Positions 17,968-28,778 of a DNA stretch of 43,795 nucleotides are shown here, piece by piece. The DNA comes from an uncultured Lachnospiraceae bacterium. Its GTDB lineage: Bacteria; Bacillota; Clostridia; Lachnospirales; Lachnospiraceae. Numbering within the stretch: the stretch's first letter is position 1; every line of letters starts with the position of its first letter. The notes beneath the pieces were generated by a model. It worked only from the letters and a program-made list of their open reading frames with translations, did no database searches and had not been told where the DNA came from. The stretch covers positions 1 through 43,795 of the forward strand of contig CANRMH010000002.1 of assembly GCA_947631695.1 (NCBI GenBank), written 5' to 3'. The position numbers and the translations under genes are program-made.

Positions 17968-18462
17968 ATGGAAAAGGGAGAGATCAGTCCAAAGCAAAGA
18001 CAAATTCTGGAGTATGTGAAATCTCAGATTGTTCTTCGTGGGTATCCGCCGTCAGTTCGCGACATCTGCGCAGCGGTAAATCTGAAATCCACATCATCCG
18101 TTCACGCCCATCTTGAAAAATTGGAAGCAAACGGCTATATTCGCCGCGATCCGGCAAAACCGCGCGCAATTGAAATTCTTGACGATGAATTTCGCAGGGC
18201 GGGCCGCGAAGATTTTTGCATTCCGGTTCCGGAAAGCATCTCCGTCCACTCTTCCGCTTTCTATTTTCAGGCGACGGACGACAGTCTGTCCGACGTCGGA
18301 ATTTTTGCTCAGGATTATGTCTTGTTTGCCAGGCAGGACACAGCGCGGGACGGGGATATTATCCTGACCAGGGTGAACGGCCGCTCTGTTCTTGAGATCT
18401 TTCACGGGGAAACCAGCATGCATATTCTGGGAAAAGCGATCGGCGTCTTCCACTTTTTTTGA
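17968..18462 (+). CDS. lexA: LexA-like repressor with reduced S24 peptidase domain
   Basis: KQRQILEYVKSQIVLRGYPPSVRDICAAVNLKSTSSVHAHLEKLEANGYIRRDPAKPRAIEI winged-helix; C-terminal domain short (164 aa total). Confidence 0.85.
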   Translation: MEKGEISPKQRQILEYVKSQIVLRGYPPSVRDICAAVNLKSTSSVHAHLEKLEANGYIRRDPAKPRAIEILDDEFRRAGREDFCIPVPESISVHSSAFYFQATDDSLSDVGIFAQDYVLFARQDTARDGDIILTRVNGRSVLEIFHGETSMHILGKAIGVFHFF

Positions 18463-18502
18463 TCCTTTCTCACACGCCGAAAAAAATAACCGAAAATGTG
18501 AC

Positions 18503-18546
18503 AGGCGGCGTCCGGGATCACAAAATCCCGAACACCGCCTTTTTTA
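18503..18546. terminator. Rho-independent terminator between convergent lexA and rsfS
   Basis: AGGCGGCGTCCGGGAT-CACAAA-ATCCCGAACACCGCCTTTTTT hairpin and T-tract. Confidence 0.85.
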
Positions 18547-18903
18547 CTCCTGTAATTCCTCCGCACTGATCTCTTTCCCATCGCTCCAAACATGTTCCAG
18601 ATTGTAAAACATGCGATTCTCCCTGTCAAACACATGGACGATCACATCGCCGAAATCCAGCAGCACCCACGCGCCGTTCCGATATCCCTCCCTGTGCTTC
18701 AGCGGGAATCCCGAGAGGCCCATCTGCTCTATCACATTGTCGGTCAGCGCATCCATCTGGCTGCGGCTGCCGCCGCTTGCAATGACAAAATAATCGGCAA
18801 TGACGGATATCTGGGAGATATCCAACATGCGAATCTGTTCCCCTTTTTTCTCATCCAGAGCGTCGTGAACGATTTTCAGCATCTTTTTTGCCCTGTCCAT
18901 CAT
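18544..18903 (-). CDS. rsfS: ribosome silencing factor RsfS
   Basis: DALDEKKGEQIRMLDISQISVIADYFVIASGGSRSQMDALTDNV...WVLLDFGDVIVHVF. Confidence 0.95.
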   Translation of the reverse strand: MMDRAKKMLKIVHDALDEKKGEQIRMLDISQISVIADYFVIASGGSRSQMDALTDNVIEQMGLSGFPLKHREGYRNGAWVLLDFGDVIVHVFDRENRMFYNLEHVWSDGKEISAEELQE

Positions 18904-18905
18904 AT

Positions 18906-19496
18906 CTATCTTACCTCTTTCTTTTTTATCATCATTTCATAATAACGACAGGTTTTTTCCGTCATTCTATCGATCGGTATATCTTTGGATTCCAGATAGA
19001 TCAGGGAATCCTTCACCAGACGATACATGCATTTATCCAGATCCGTAAAAGCGAGCTTCCTGATCATCTTCATATTGGGAAGTTCCGCCCTTCCCGGTTC
19101 TATGTAGTCGGCAATATAAATAATTTTCTCCAGATCGCTCATGCCCGGTCGTCCGGTCGTATGGCTTGCGATGGCATTGCGGATATCCATATCATGGATA
19201 TCATACTCCTTTTTTGCCAGGACAGCCCCCAGCTTGGCGTGAAGCAGTCCGGGGTTCTGGCGTTCCACTTCCGAGATCCGGATACCGGATTTCTCGCATA
19301 ATTTAATTTTTTTATCGGGGGGAATACACTTCGCGCAGTCATGCAAAAGACCTGCGATCAGCGCTTTCTCTATATCCTCTTCATACCGCATGGCAAGCGC
19401 GCCCGCCGTGTACATCACGCCCAGCGTATGCTCGTAGCGGTTTCTATCCAACTCTTTTTTTACCTTCCTGCGCATTTTGCTGATTCGCTCGTTCAT
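18906..19496 (-). CDS. yqeK: YqeK-like HD-domain hydrolase
   Basis: RYEHTLGVMYTAGALA..., IAGLLHDCAKCIP; adjacent to nadD and rsfS. Confidence 0.93.
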   Translation of the reverse strand: MNERISKMRRKVKKELDRNRYEHTLGVMYTAGALAMRYEEDIEKALIAGLLHDCAKCIPPDKKIKLCEKSGIRISEVERQNPGLLHAKLGAVLAKKEYDIHDMDIRNAIASHTTGRPGMSDLEKIIYIADYIEPGRAELPNMKMIRKLAFTDLDKCMYRLVKDSLIYLESKDIPIDRMTEKTCRYYEMMIKKKEVR

Positions 19497-20110
19497 TTTA
19501 TTCTTTCCTTATATAAACCGTTTTCCTTTATATATCTCTCAACTGTCTCCGGCACCAGTCCGGCAATGGATTCTCCCATCTTGATCTTCCTGCGCAGCTG
19601 GCTTGAAGAAACGGGAAACAGAGGCGTGCGCAGCAGCCGGATGTCCGCATGGTATTTCTCGTTTAATTCATGGATCTTTGCGAACATGATCTGTTCGCTA
19701 TCCGCCTCGTCCCTGTACGCCGCAAGGATTGTACAAGCGGAAAGAACCCGTTCGGGATACACCCACGTCTCTATGGAAAACAGAGAATCTGCCCCAATAA
19801 TAAAATAAAATTCATCTTCCCTGTATTTTGTCCGAAGATATTCCAGCGTCTGGTAGGAATAGGAAATCCGCCCGTCTTCCGCCTCGTGGAGGTTCAGCCG
19901 GAATTTCGGATACTCCCTTATCGCAAGCGCCGTCATATTCAGACGATCTTCTGCGGCGGATTCGATAATCGATTTCTTCTTGTGCGGCGGATTCCCGTTT
20001 GGCATAAACCAGACTTCATCCAGGCCGTTCTCCTCGCATGCAAATTCGCCCAGCAAAAGATGTCCGTTGTGTATCGGATCAAATGTGCCTCCCATGATTC
20101 CGATCTTCAT
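19493..20110 (-). CDS. nadD: nicotinate-nucleotide adenylyltransferase
   Basis: KIGIMGGTFDPIHNGHLLL, FIIGADSL, ISSSQLRR-like VSSSQLRR; RBS AGAGGA before ATG at 20110. Confidence 0.96.
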   Translation of the reverse strand: MKIGIMGGTFDPIHNGHLLLGEFACEENGLDEVWFMPNGNPPHKKKSIIESAAEDRLNMTALAIREYPKFRLNLHEAEDGRISYSYQTLEYLRTKYREDEFYFIIGADSLFSIETWVYPERVLSACTILAAYRDEADSEQIMFAKIHELNEKYHADIRLLRTPLFPVSSSQLRRKIKMGESIAGLVPETVERYIKENGLYKERIK

Positions 20111-20134
20111 ACGCATCCTCTTTACATAATAATT

Positions 20135-20425
20135 TTATGGCAACTGAATCTTCTTTTTCTCTTCTTTGCCCTCTTTATAAAGAACAATCTTCTTTCCGAT
20201 CACCTGCACAACCTGGGAATGTGTGCGCTCCGCAAGAATTTCGGCAATTTTTTCCGGTTTATCCGTACAATTCTGCAAAACGCTGATCTTGATCAGCTCC
20301 CTCGCGTCCAGGGCTTCGCCGCAGGCTTTCGTCATCTCAGGCGTCAGGCTGTTCTTTCCGATCTGAAGAACGGGTTCCATCGTCATGGCCATGCTCTTCA
20401 GATAAGCCCTCTGTTTCGTTGTCAT
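20135..20425 (-). CDS. yhbY: YhbY family CRM-domain RNA-binding protein
   Basis: LTTKQRAYLKSMAMTMEPVLQIGKNSLTPEM...ELIKISVL...VVQVIGKKIVLYK. Confidence 0.94.
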   Translation of the reverse strand: MTTKQRAYLKSMAMTMEPVLQIGKNSLTPEMTKACGEALDARELIKISVLQNCTDKPEKIAEILAERTHSQVVQVIGKKIVLYKEGKEEKKKIQLP

Positions 20426-20442
20426 TTTCAGTATTCTCTCCT

Positions 20443-22108
<1,666 letters not shown>

Positions 22109-22112
<4 letters not shown>

Positions 22113-22450
22113 GGTTCTTGCACCTCCTCAAATGTCAACTGAATATATTTTGCATAATTTTCATCTTCCACCATACTCTTCAGTCCGAGAATCATGGAAT
22201 TCAACAATAATACCGCGTCCCTGGAAGGATTCCGGCCTACATGGAAGTCAAGTCTGCCCGTCTCTTCATCCGAACTCACGGAAGCATTCTCATGTGTGAG
22301 CGCTTCGACGGCGTTGACCGTATTGATCATCAACACAGATGCCGCCGCGCAGACAATGTCCCGCCCCTCGCTTTCGTAACCGGCATGTCCGTCGGCTGTA
22401 AAGCCTGTGCATTCCTTCCTTTTATTGTAATAGATTGTCACATGAATCAT
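22109..22450 (-). CDS. prp: Prp (YsxB) ribosomal-processing cysteine protease
   Basis: [24 protein letters not shown] (H, C catalytic motif); between rplU and rpmA; ATGA-type overlap with rpmA. Confidence 0.94.
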
Positions 22451-22464
22451 GAAAATATGCCGGC

Positions 22465-22773
22465 CTATGCGTTGATCTTTTCAATTTTTACAGCGGTGTA
22501 CTGCTGTCTGTGGCCGTTTTTCTTGTGGTATCCGGATTTTCTCTTATACTTGTAAACAATGACTTTTTTCTGCTTGCCGTTCTCCAATACGGAAGCCTCA
22601 ACGGTTGCACCCTCGACAGTAGGATTCCCGATCTTCAATCCGTCGTCGCTCACTGCAAGCACCTGGTCGAATGTATAAGTCTCTCCGGCGTCTGCACCAA
22701 GCTTTTCCACTTTAATGATATCGCCTTCTGCTACCTTGTACTGTTTACCACCGGTTGCTATAATCGCGTACAT
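22465..22773 (-). CDS. rplU: 50S ribosomal protein L21
   Basis: [25 protein letters not shown]...[21 protein letters not shown]. Confidence 0.97.
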   Translation of the reverse strand: MYAIIATGGKQYKVAEGDIIKVEKLGADAGETYTFDQVLAVSDDGLKIGNPTVEGATVEASVLENGKQKKVIVYKYKRKSGYHKKNGHRQQYTAVKIEKINA

Positions 22774-22850
22774 ATAGCACCTCCTATTATCATTACTCGC
22801 CGGTTGCGGTGTCCGCAGCGCGGAACTTAAACCTCACCGTGCGGCATACA
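22774..22850 (-). ncRNA. candidate ribosomal protein L21 leader
   Basis: 77-nt structured-looking GC-rich 5' UTR between mapped-by-eye promoter and rplU RBS; position matches the known Firmicutes L21 leader. No covariance search run. Confidence 0.5.
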
Positions 22851-22855
22851 AATGT

Positions 22856-22884
22856 ATGCTACCATAATTTAGTTTGAAAATCAA
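22856..22884 (-). promoter_or_regulatory. sigma-A type promoter for rplU operon
   Basis: Minus strand TTGATT-N17-TAGCAT. Confidence 0.6.
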
Positions 22885-22894
22885 TAGAAAAGAT

Positions 22895-22929
22895 GAAAAA
22901 AAGCGAGGTTTCCAATTCTGAAACCCCGC
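22895..22929 (-). terminator. Rho-independent terminator downstream of rpmF
   Basis: Minus strand GCGGGGTTTC-AGAATTG-GAAACCTCGC-TTTTTTT. Confidence 0.9.
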
Positions 22930-22945
22930 CTGGATGCTGCTCTGA

Positions 22946-23125
22946 CTAGTCCTGAGCAATAATTTCTTTTTTGTTGTAAGAACCGCAGGCCTTGCAGACT
23001 CTGTGCGGCATCATCAATGCTCCGCATTTGCTGCACTTCACCAGATTCGGCGCGCTCATTTTCCAATTGGCTCTTCTCTTATCTCTTCTCGCCTTGGAAG
23101 ATTTATTCTTTGGACAGATCGACAT
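22946..23125 (-). CDS. rpmF: 50S ribosomal protein L32
   Basis: Minus strand MSICPKNKSSKARRDKRRANWKMSAPNLVKCSKCGALMMPHRVCKACGSYNKKEIIAQD*; 59 aa, below the ORF-track length cutoff. Confidence 0.97.
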   Translation of the reverse strand: MSICPKNKSSKARRDKRRANWKMSAPNLVKCSKCGALMMPHRVCKACGSYNKKEIIAQD

Positions 23126-23128
23126 GGG

Positions 23129-23656
23129 TTACACCTCCTTAAAATTCTTAAACACATCGCGGATAACTGACATCCTAGGGTCAAGACCTGTATCTTCACA
23201 GTTACAGGTTCCCTGATTCAGGTTTTGACCACACGTATTGCAAATTCCCTTACAGTCTTCGCTACACAGAATCTTCGTCGGCCACCCTATTATCATCTCG
23301 TTGCGAACCAGCTGGTCCACATCGAGCGTATATCCGTCAATATAATTTGTTTCATCCAATCTTTCTGCCTGTTCCCCATCCGGCACGCTTAAATCCACAT
23401 GCTTGATGAAATCAAGAAACAGCTTCTCTCTCACCGGTTCCAGGCATCTGTCGCAGGGGATCTCCACCGTAACGCTCCCTTTGCCGGCAATCCGAAGTTC
23501 CTTTCCTTTTATATGTTCCACATGGATCGATAATCTTTCACTCTCTGCTATCGGGAAAATCCTCCCGTCAAACGAAATCTCCTCCATCTCTACAGGGAGC
23601 TCCTTATCGATATCTGAATGTGGCTCAACCAGAACTTCTGACAGATTTAACAGCAT
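23129..23656 (-). CDS. DUF177 / YceD-like protein
   Basis: MLLNLSEVLVEP...CDRCLEPV...C...CKGICNTCGQNLNQGTCNC; directly upstream of rpmF. Confidence 0.92.
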   Translation of the reverse strand: MLLNLSEVLVEPHSDIDKELPVEMEEISFDGRIFPIAESERLSIHVEHIKGKELRIAGKGSVTVEIPCDRCLEPVREKLFLDFIKHVDLSVPDGEQAERLDETNYIDGYTLDVDQLVRNEMIIGWPTKILCSEDCKGICNTCGQNLNQGTCNCEDTGLDPRMSVIRDVFKNFKEV

Positions 23657-23689
23657 AGATTTCTGACTACTCCTATTCACACTTAGACT

Positions 23690-23717
23690 ATTATATCATG
23701 TAAAATGATTTTGTCAA
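23690..23717 (-). promoter_or_regulatory. consensus sigma-A type promoter for DUF177-rpmF
   Basis: Minus strand TTGACA-N16-TATAAT. Confidence 0.8.
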
Positions 23718-23729
23718 CCCTTAAATCCT

Positions 23730-24920
23730 CTATATTAGAGCAACCGTCTCTCTTGCGATCGCAAGCTCCTCATTTGTTGGGATAACCATTACGGTGACCT
23801 TCGAATCGGGAGTGGAGATCGTAATTTCCTCGCCGCGCTTTTCATTCGCCGCCTCGTCCAGTTCAATGCCGAGATACGTCAGATGATTCACGACATCCGC
23901 CCGCACTGCGCTGACATTTTCACCGATTCCCGCCGTGAACGCGATGACGTCCACACCGTTCATCGCCGCCGCGTAACTTCCCACATATTTTGCAACGCGG
24001 TAGGAAAATACTTCAAGAGCGATCCGCGCAGGTGCGTTTCCCTCTGACGCAGCGGAGGTCAGATCACGGAAATCACTGGAAAGATAATCGGAAAGGCCGA
24101 ACACGCCGGATTTCTTGTTCAGCATATTCATAAGCCCGGAAATGTCAAGATCCTCCTTCTTCGCGATGAATTCCAGGATCGCCGGATCGATATCGCCGGA
24201 GCGGGTTCCCATTACAAGTCCCTCAAGCGGCGTAAGGCCCATGGAAGTGTCAACGGATTTCCCGTTCTTTACCGCGCAGATGCTGGCTCCGTTTCCGAGG
24301 TGGCAGACGATGGTCTTCACCTGATCGTACGGTTTGCCGACCAGTTCCGCTGCCCTCTTTGAGACGAAGCTGTGGCTCGTCCCATGAAAGCCGTAACGTC
24401 TCACTTTGTATTTATCATAGTACTCATACGGCAAGCCGTACATGTAGGCCTTCTCCGGCATTGTCTGATGGAAAGCCGTATCGAACACGCCCACCATGGG
24501 AGTATCCGGCATCAGTATCCGGCACGCCTCGATCCCGATCAGGTTCGCCGGGTTGTGAAGCGGAGCCAGATCGTTGCATTCCTCGATCGCTTTGATCACT
24601 TCATCCGTAATCACAACAGAACTTGCAAACTTTTCCCCTCCGTGTACCACGCGGTGTCCCACTGCCCCGATCTCGTCCAGACTCTTTACAACCCCGGTCT
24701 CCGGATCCGTCAGCGCGTCGATGACATACTGGATCGCTTCCGTATGGGTCGGCATGGCTTTTTCTGTCTTTTCCTTCTCCCCTCCCGCGGGCTGGTAGGT
24801 AAGACAGCCGTCAATCCCGATCCTCTCGCAAAGTCCCTTCGCCAGCGCCTGCTCGGAATCAGAATTGATTAACTGAAATTTCAATGATGAGCTTCCGCAA
24901 TTAATTACCAATACGTTCAT
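23730..24920 (-). CDS. ackA: acetate kinase
   Basis: [60 protein letters not shown]. Confidence 0.98.
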   Translation of the reverse strand: MNVLVINCGSSSLKFQLINSDSEQALAKGLCERIGIDGCLTYQPAGGEKEKTEKAMPTHTEAIQYVIDALTDPETGVVKSLDEIGAVGHRVVHGGEKFASSVVITDEVIKAIEECNDLAPLHNPANLIGIEACRILMPDTPMVGVFDTAFHQTMPEKAYMYGLPYEYYDKYKVRRYGFHGTSHSFVSKRAAELVGKPYDQVKTIVCHLGNGASICAVKNGKSVDTSMGLTPLEGLVMGTRSGDIDPAILEFIAKKEDLDISGLMNMLNKKSGVFGLSDYLSSDFRDLTSAASEGNAPARIALEVFSYRVAKYVGSYAAAMNGVDVIAFTAGIGENVSAVRADVVNHLTYLGIELDEAANEKRGEEITISTPDSKVTVMVIPTNEELAIARETVALI

Positions 24921-24936
24921 GATATGTCCTCCTGAT

Positions 24937-25935
24937 CTATTTTGCCTGGGCCTGTACTGCGGTAATCGCCACAACGCCCTCGATATCCTCCGCACTGCAT
25001 CCGCGTGAGAGATCGTTTACGGGAGCTGCGATTCCCTGAGTGATGGGTCCGTATGCCTCCGCTTTCGCCAGTCTCTGAACCAGTTTGTAACCGATGTTTC
25101 CGGCGTCCAGATCGGGGAACACCAGAACATTGGCCTTTCCGGCTACAGGACTTCCCGGCGCTTTGGAAGCGCCTATCTCAGGAACAATAGCGGCATCCAG
25201 CTGGAATTCACCGTCTATCATAAGTCCCTCCGGCGCAGTTTCCTTTGCAATTCTTGTCGCCTCCACAACCTTATCCACATCCGCATGCTTTGCGCTTCCC
25301 TTTGTGGAATGTGAGAGAAGGGCAACCACCGGTTCCTCGCCGATCAGCTGGCGGAAGGATTCGGCGGAGGACAGGGCGATCGCCGCAAGCCTTTCCGGAT
25401 CCGGATTCTGCTCCAGCCCTGAATCGGCAAAGATAAACGTCCCGTTCGCACCCATATCGCAGTCCGGAACCACCATTACAAAAAATGCGGATACCAGTTT
25501 CGTTCCCGGCTTCGTCTTCAGAATCTGAAGGCAGGGCCTCAGAGTGTCGGCCGTAGAGTGGCAGGCGCCCGACACCATTCCGTCCGCGTCGCCCATCTTT
25601 ACCATCATAACGCCGTAATACAGATAATTGTTCAGGAGAAGTTCTCTCGCCTTCTCCTCGGTCATTCCCTTTTTCTGACGAAGCTCCACCAATTTTGCAA
25701 TGTACTCTTCCGTCTTGGCGCTGGCAGCCGGATCCACGATCACAGCTCCTGAGATATCGTAATCGCCCTTTTTCTCTGCGATTTCCTTTTCACTTCCTAC
25801 CAGAATCAGATTCGCCGTACCTTCTTTCAAAACTGCGGCGGCAGCTTCATAGGTCCTGACATCCTCCGTTTCCGGAAGAACGATCGTTTTTTTGTCTGCT
25901 TTTGCCTTTGCTTTGATTTCATCTATAAAACTCAT
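24937..25935 (-). CDS. pta: phosphate acetyltransferase
   Basis: [61 protein letters not shown]. Confidence 0.97.
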   Translation of the reverse strand: MSFIDEIKAKAKADKKTIVLPETEDVRTYEAAAAVLKEGTANLILVGSEKEIAEKKGDYDISGAVIVDPAASAKTEEYIAKLVELRQKKGMTEEKARELLLNNYLYYGVMMVKMGDADGMVSGACHSTADTLRPCLQILKTKPGTKLVSAFFVMVVPDCDMGANGTFIFADSGLEQNPDPERLAAIALSSAESFRQLIGEEPVVALLSHSTKGSAKHADVDKVVEATRIAKETAPEGLMIDGEFQLDAAIVPEIGASKAPGSPVAGKANVLVFPDLDAGNIGYKLVQRLAKAEAYGPITQGIAAPVNDLSRGCSAEDIEGVVAITAVQAQAK

Positions 25936-25973
25936 GATTCAAAGACTCCTTTCCATATTTTCTCATAAAGTTT

Positions 25974-26002
25974 ATTATAATACAAAGAAACCTCTTGTAC
26001 AA
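25974..26002 (-). promoter_or_regulatory. sigma-A type promoter for pta-ackA
   Basis: Minus strand TTGTAC-N17-TATAAT. Confidence 0.7.
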
Positions 26003-26011
26003 GATTTCTTT

Positions 26012-27376
26012 TTACGCAATCTTGAAAAACAGCTGGATGACCGAGAAGTACACCGTAACCGTCCCGATATCCACCAGTGTGGAGATCAGAGGGGTCGCCA
26101 TGATCGCGGGATCCAGTCCTACCTTCTTTGCCAGGAGCGGAAGGGTGCAGCCCACCGTCTTTGCCAGCACGATCGTACAGGCCATCGTCAATCCGATCGT
26201 CAATGCAATCATCACATCCCCCTGTCCCATCAGCAGGATCCTCGCGCCGTTGACGACAGACAGGACCAGGCTGATCAGCACGGCCACACGGATTTCCTTA
26301 AAGATCACTTTCAATATATCTTTAAACTCAATCTCTCCCACCGCAAGCCCGCGGATCACCAGAGTGGAACTCTGAGAGCCGCAGTTTCCCCCGGTCCCCA
26401 TCAGCATCGGAATAAATCCGGCCAGCTGCGGCATCACCGCAAGGGCGGTCTCGTAATGATTCATGATCATCTGGGTGATCGTTGCGGAAAGCATCAGGAA
26501 CAGAAGCCAGGGAAGCCTGTTCTTCACATGCGTCACAACAGAAGTGCCGAAATAGGAATCTTCGTTCGGGCTTACACCTGCCATGATACTGATGTCTTCC
26601 GTCGTCTCCTCCTGCAGAACCTCCATAGCGTCGTCAACGGTAACAATACCGACCATACATCTCTCATGATCCACAATGGGCAGGGCGATCAAGCCGTATT
26701 TGTTGATCGTCAGAGCGACTTTCTCCTGATCGTCCGTGGTCTGCGCATAGAGCATATTCGTCTCCATGATCTCTTCGATCTTCTTGGATTCGCTGGTCGT
26801 CAGCAGTTCTTTTACGTCCACGACGCCGATCAGCTTGCGCTTCTCCGTCACATAGCAGGTATAGATGGTTTCTTTATTTAAGCCGACCTGCCTGATCTTC
26901 AAAATAGATTCGGCGACCGTCATCTCCTTCCGCAGAGCGATATAATCCACGTTCATCACGCTCCCGGCGCTGTCTTCCGGATACTGCAGAAGCTGGTTGA
27001 TCTGCCTGCGCTTTTCCTCTTCGGTAACCATCAAAAGTCTGTCTACGACGTTAGCCGGCATCTCTTCAAGCACGTCCACCGTATCGTCCAGATACATTTC
27101 CTCCATGACCTCTTCCAGCTCGGAATCCGTCAGGCCGTCGATCAGAAGCTCGCGGAGATCGCTTTCCATGTAAGCGAAAGTTTCCGCCGCTTCCTCTTTC
27201 GCCAGGAGCCGGAATACCATGACAAGCTGTTTCTGATTGAAATCTTCCAAAAGCTCAGCCAGATCCACCGGATACATATTGTCTTCCAGTTCTTCCTTCA
27301 GTTCTTTGTATTGACGCGCTTCCAGCATTTCCAGTATCCGCTCTTCGGTCAGCTTTCTTTCTTTGCTGTATTCCAT
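26012..27376 (-). CDS. mgtE: MgtE family magnesium transporter
   Basis: N domain, CBS pair, and TM part with MGTGGNCGSQSSTLVIRGLAVGEI. Confidence 0.96.
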   Translation of the reverse strand: MEYSKERKLTEERILEMLEARQYKELKEELEDNMYPVDLAELLEDFNQKQLVMVFRLLAKEEAAETFAYMESDLRELLIDGLTDSELEEVMEEMYLDDTVDVLEEMPANVVDRLLMVTEEEKRRQINQLLQYPEDSAGSVMNVDYIALRKEMTVAESILKIRQVGLNKETIYTCYVTEKRKLIGVVDVKELLTTSESKKIEEIMETNMLYAQTTDDQEKVALTINKYGLIALPIVDHERCMVGIVTVDDAMEVLQEETTEDISIMAGVSPNEDSYFGTSVVTHVKNRLPWLLFLMLSATITQMIMNHYETALAVMPQLAGFIPMLMGTGGNCGSQSSTLVIRGLAVGEIEFKDILKVIFKEIRVAVLISLVLSVVNGARILLMGQGDVMIALTIGLTMACTIVLAKTVGCTLPLLAKKVGLDPAIMATPLISTLVDIGTVTVYFSVIQLFFKIA

Positions 27377-27427
27377 CTATGTATCCTCCCCTCCGTGAAA
27401 AATTGAAGACAATATCCGCCGCTTTTT

Positions 27428-27456
27428 TTGCAACATAACCTTAAATATAGTATAAT
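27428..27456 (+). promoter_or_regulatory. sigma-A type promoter for tmcAL
   Basis: TTGCAA-N17-TATAAT. Confidence 0.75.
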
Positions 27457-27487
27457 CAATTCAAAAAAGATATACAAGGAGATTCTC

Positions 27488-28759
27488 ATGAAAATCGTCG
27501 GAGTGATCGCAGAATACAATCCGTTTCATAACGGACATTTGTACCATCTCCAAATGGCAAAAGAACTTACCGGAGCGGACGCCGCAGTTGTTGTGATGAG
27601 TGGAAATTATGTGCAGCGCGGAGCGCCCGCCGTGATGCCAAAGCATATTCGATGCGAAATGGCGCTGAACGCCGGGGCGGCGGCCGTCATCGAACTCCCC
27701 GTCTGCTATGCCACGGGAAGCGCGGAGTATTTTGCAGCCGGCGCGATCTCACTCCTGGACCGTCTGGGATGTATCGACTCCATCTGTTTTGGAAGTGAAT
27801 GCGCGGACCTCCCGACTCTGCAGAAAATCGCGGATATCGTTTCAGAAGAGCCTGAAGGATACCGCAAAAAATTGCAGGAAGAACTAAAAAAAGGGCTCTC
27901 CTTCCCACATGCGAGACAGGCCGCCCTTTTGGATCGTCTGAACGGAGAGCTCCCCGAAGATCTGCTGAAACAGCCCAATAATATTCTGGGGATCGAATAT
28001 CTGAAAGCCCTCAGACAAAAAAAGAGTCCCATACGGGCCTATACCATTCAGAGGAAATTTTCCGCATACCACGAGGAAAATCTGACGGGAACCTACAGTT
28101 CTGCATCCGCGATCCGCAAACTTCTCTGCAGCGCCGGGCTGCAGAAGGGCGGGGAGACGCAGCGTTCCGATTCCTTCCGGGCGGCCGGCGGTCTGAAAGA
28201 CGCGCTTCCGCCTTCCGCCTGCGCTCTCCTGGAAGAAAACTACCTTACCCGCTTCCCGATAACATCCGACGATTTTTCTCTCCTGCTCAAATACCGCCTT
28301 ATGACGCAGACCGCAAAAAGCCTCGAAAAATATATGGACATTACAAAAGAATTGGCCAACCGGATGATCCAGCATCAAAACGATCTCATCACCTTTGACC
28401 AATTCTGCAATCTCATCAAAACGCGCGGTTTCACCTACTCCCGGATCAGCAGGGCGCTCATTCACCTTCTGCTTTCCATCCGCCGGGACGATCTAAACGA
28501 ATACGAAAAATGCGGCGGATGCCAGTATGCCCGCATCCTGGGATTCCGCAGGGATTCCTCCGACGTGCTGCGCCGCCTGAAAGAGTGTTCCGGCATTCCC
28601 ATTCTTACAAAGGCAAGCCGGGACAACTCAATAAGCGCCGCCGGAAAGCGAATGCTGGAAACGGACGTCTTTGCTTCCAACATATATGAATCCGTTGTCA
28701 CGGAGAAGTTCCGCACGCCGTTCATCCACGATTACCGACATCCGGTCGTCGTCGTATAG
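27488..28759 (+). CDS. tmcAL: tRNA(Met) cytidine acetate ligase (TmcAL-like nucleotidyltransferase)
   Basis: MKIVGVIAEYNPFHNGHLYHL; VMSGNYVQRGAPA; SSASAIRKLL; RBS AAGGAG before ATG 27488. Confidence 0.93.
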   Translation: MKIVGVIAEYNPFHNGHLYHLQMAKELTGADAAVVVMSGNYVQRGAPAVMPKHIRCEMALNAGAAAVIELPVCYATGSAEYFAAGAISLLDRLGCIDSICFGSECADLPTLQKIADIVSEEPEGYRKKLQEELKKGLSFPHARQAALLDRLNGELPEDLLKQPNNILGIEYLKALRQKKSPIRAYTIQRKFSAYHEENLTGTYSSASAIRKLLCSAGLQKGGETQRSDSFRAAGGLKDALPPSACALLEENYLTRFPITSDDFSLLLKYRLMTQTAKSLEKYMDITKELANRMIQHQNDLITFDQFCNLIKTRGFTYSRISRALIHLLLSIRRDDLNEYEKCGGCQYARILGFRRDSSDVLRRLKECSGIPILTKASRDNSISAAGKRMLETDVFASNIYESVVTEKFRTPFIHDYRHPVVVV

Positions 28760-28778
28760 GGAAACTGCTTTTTGCAAA

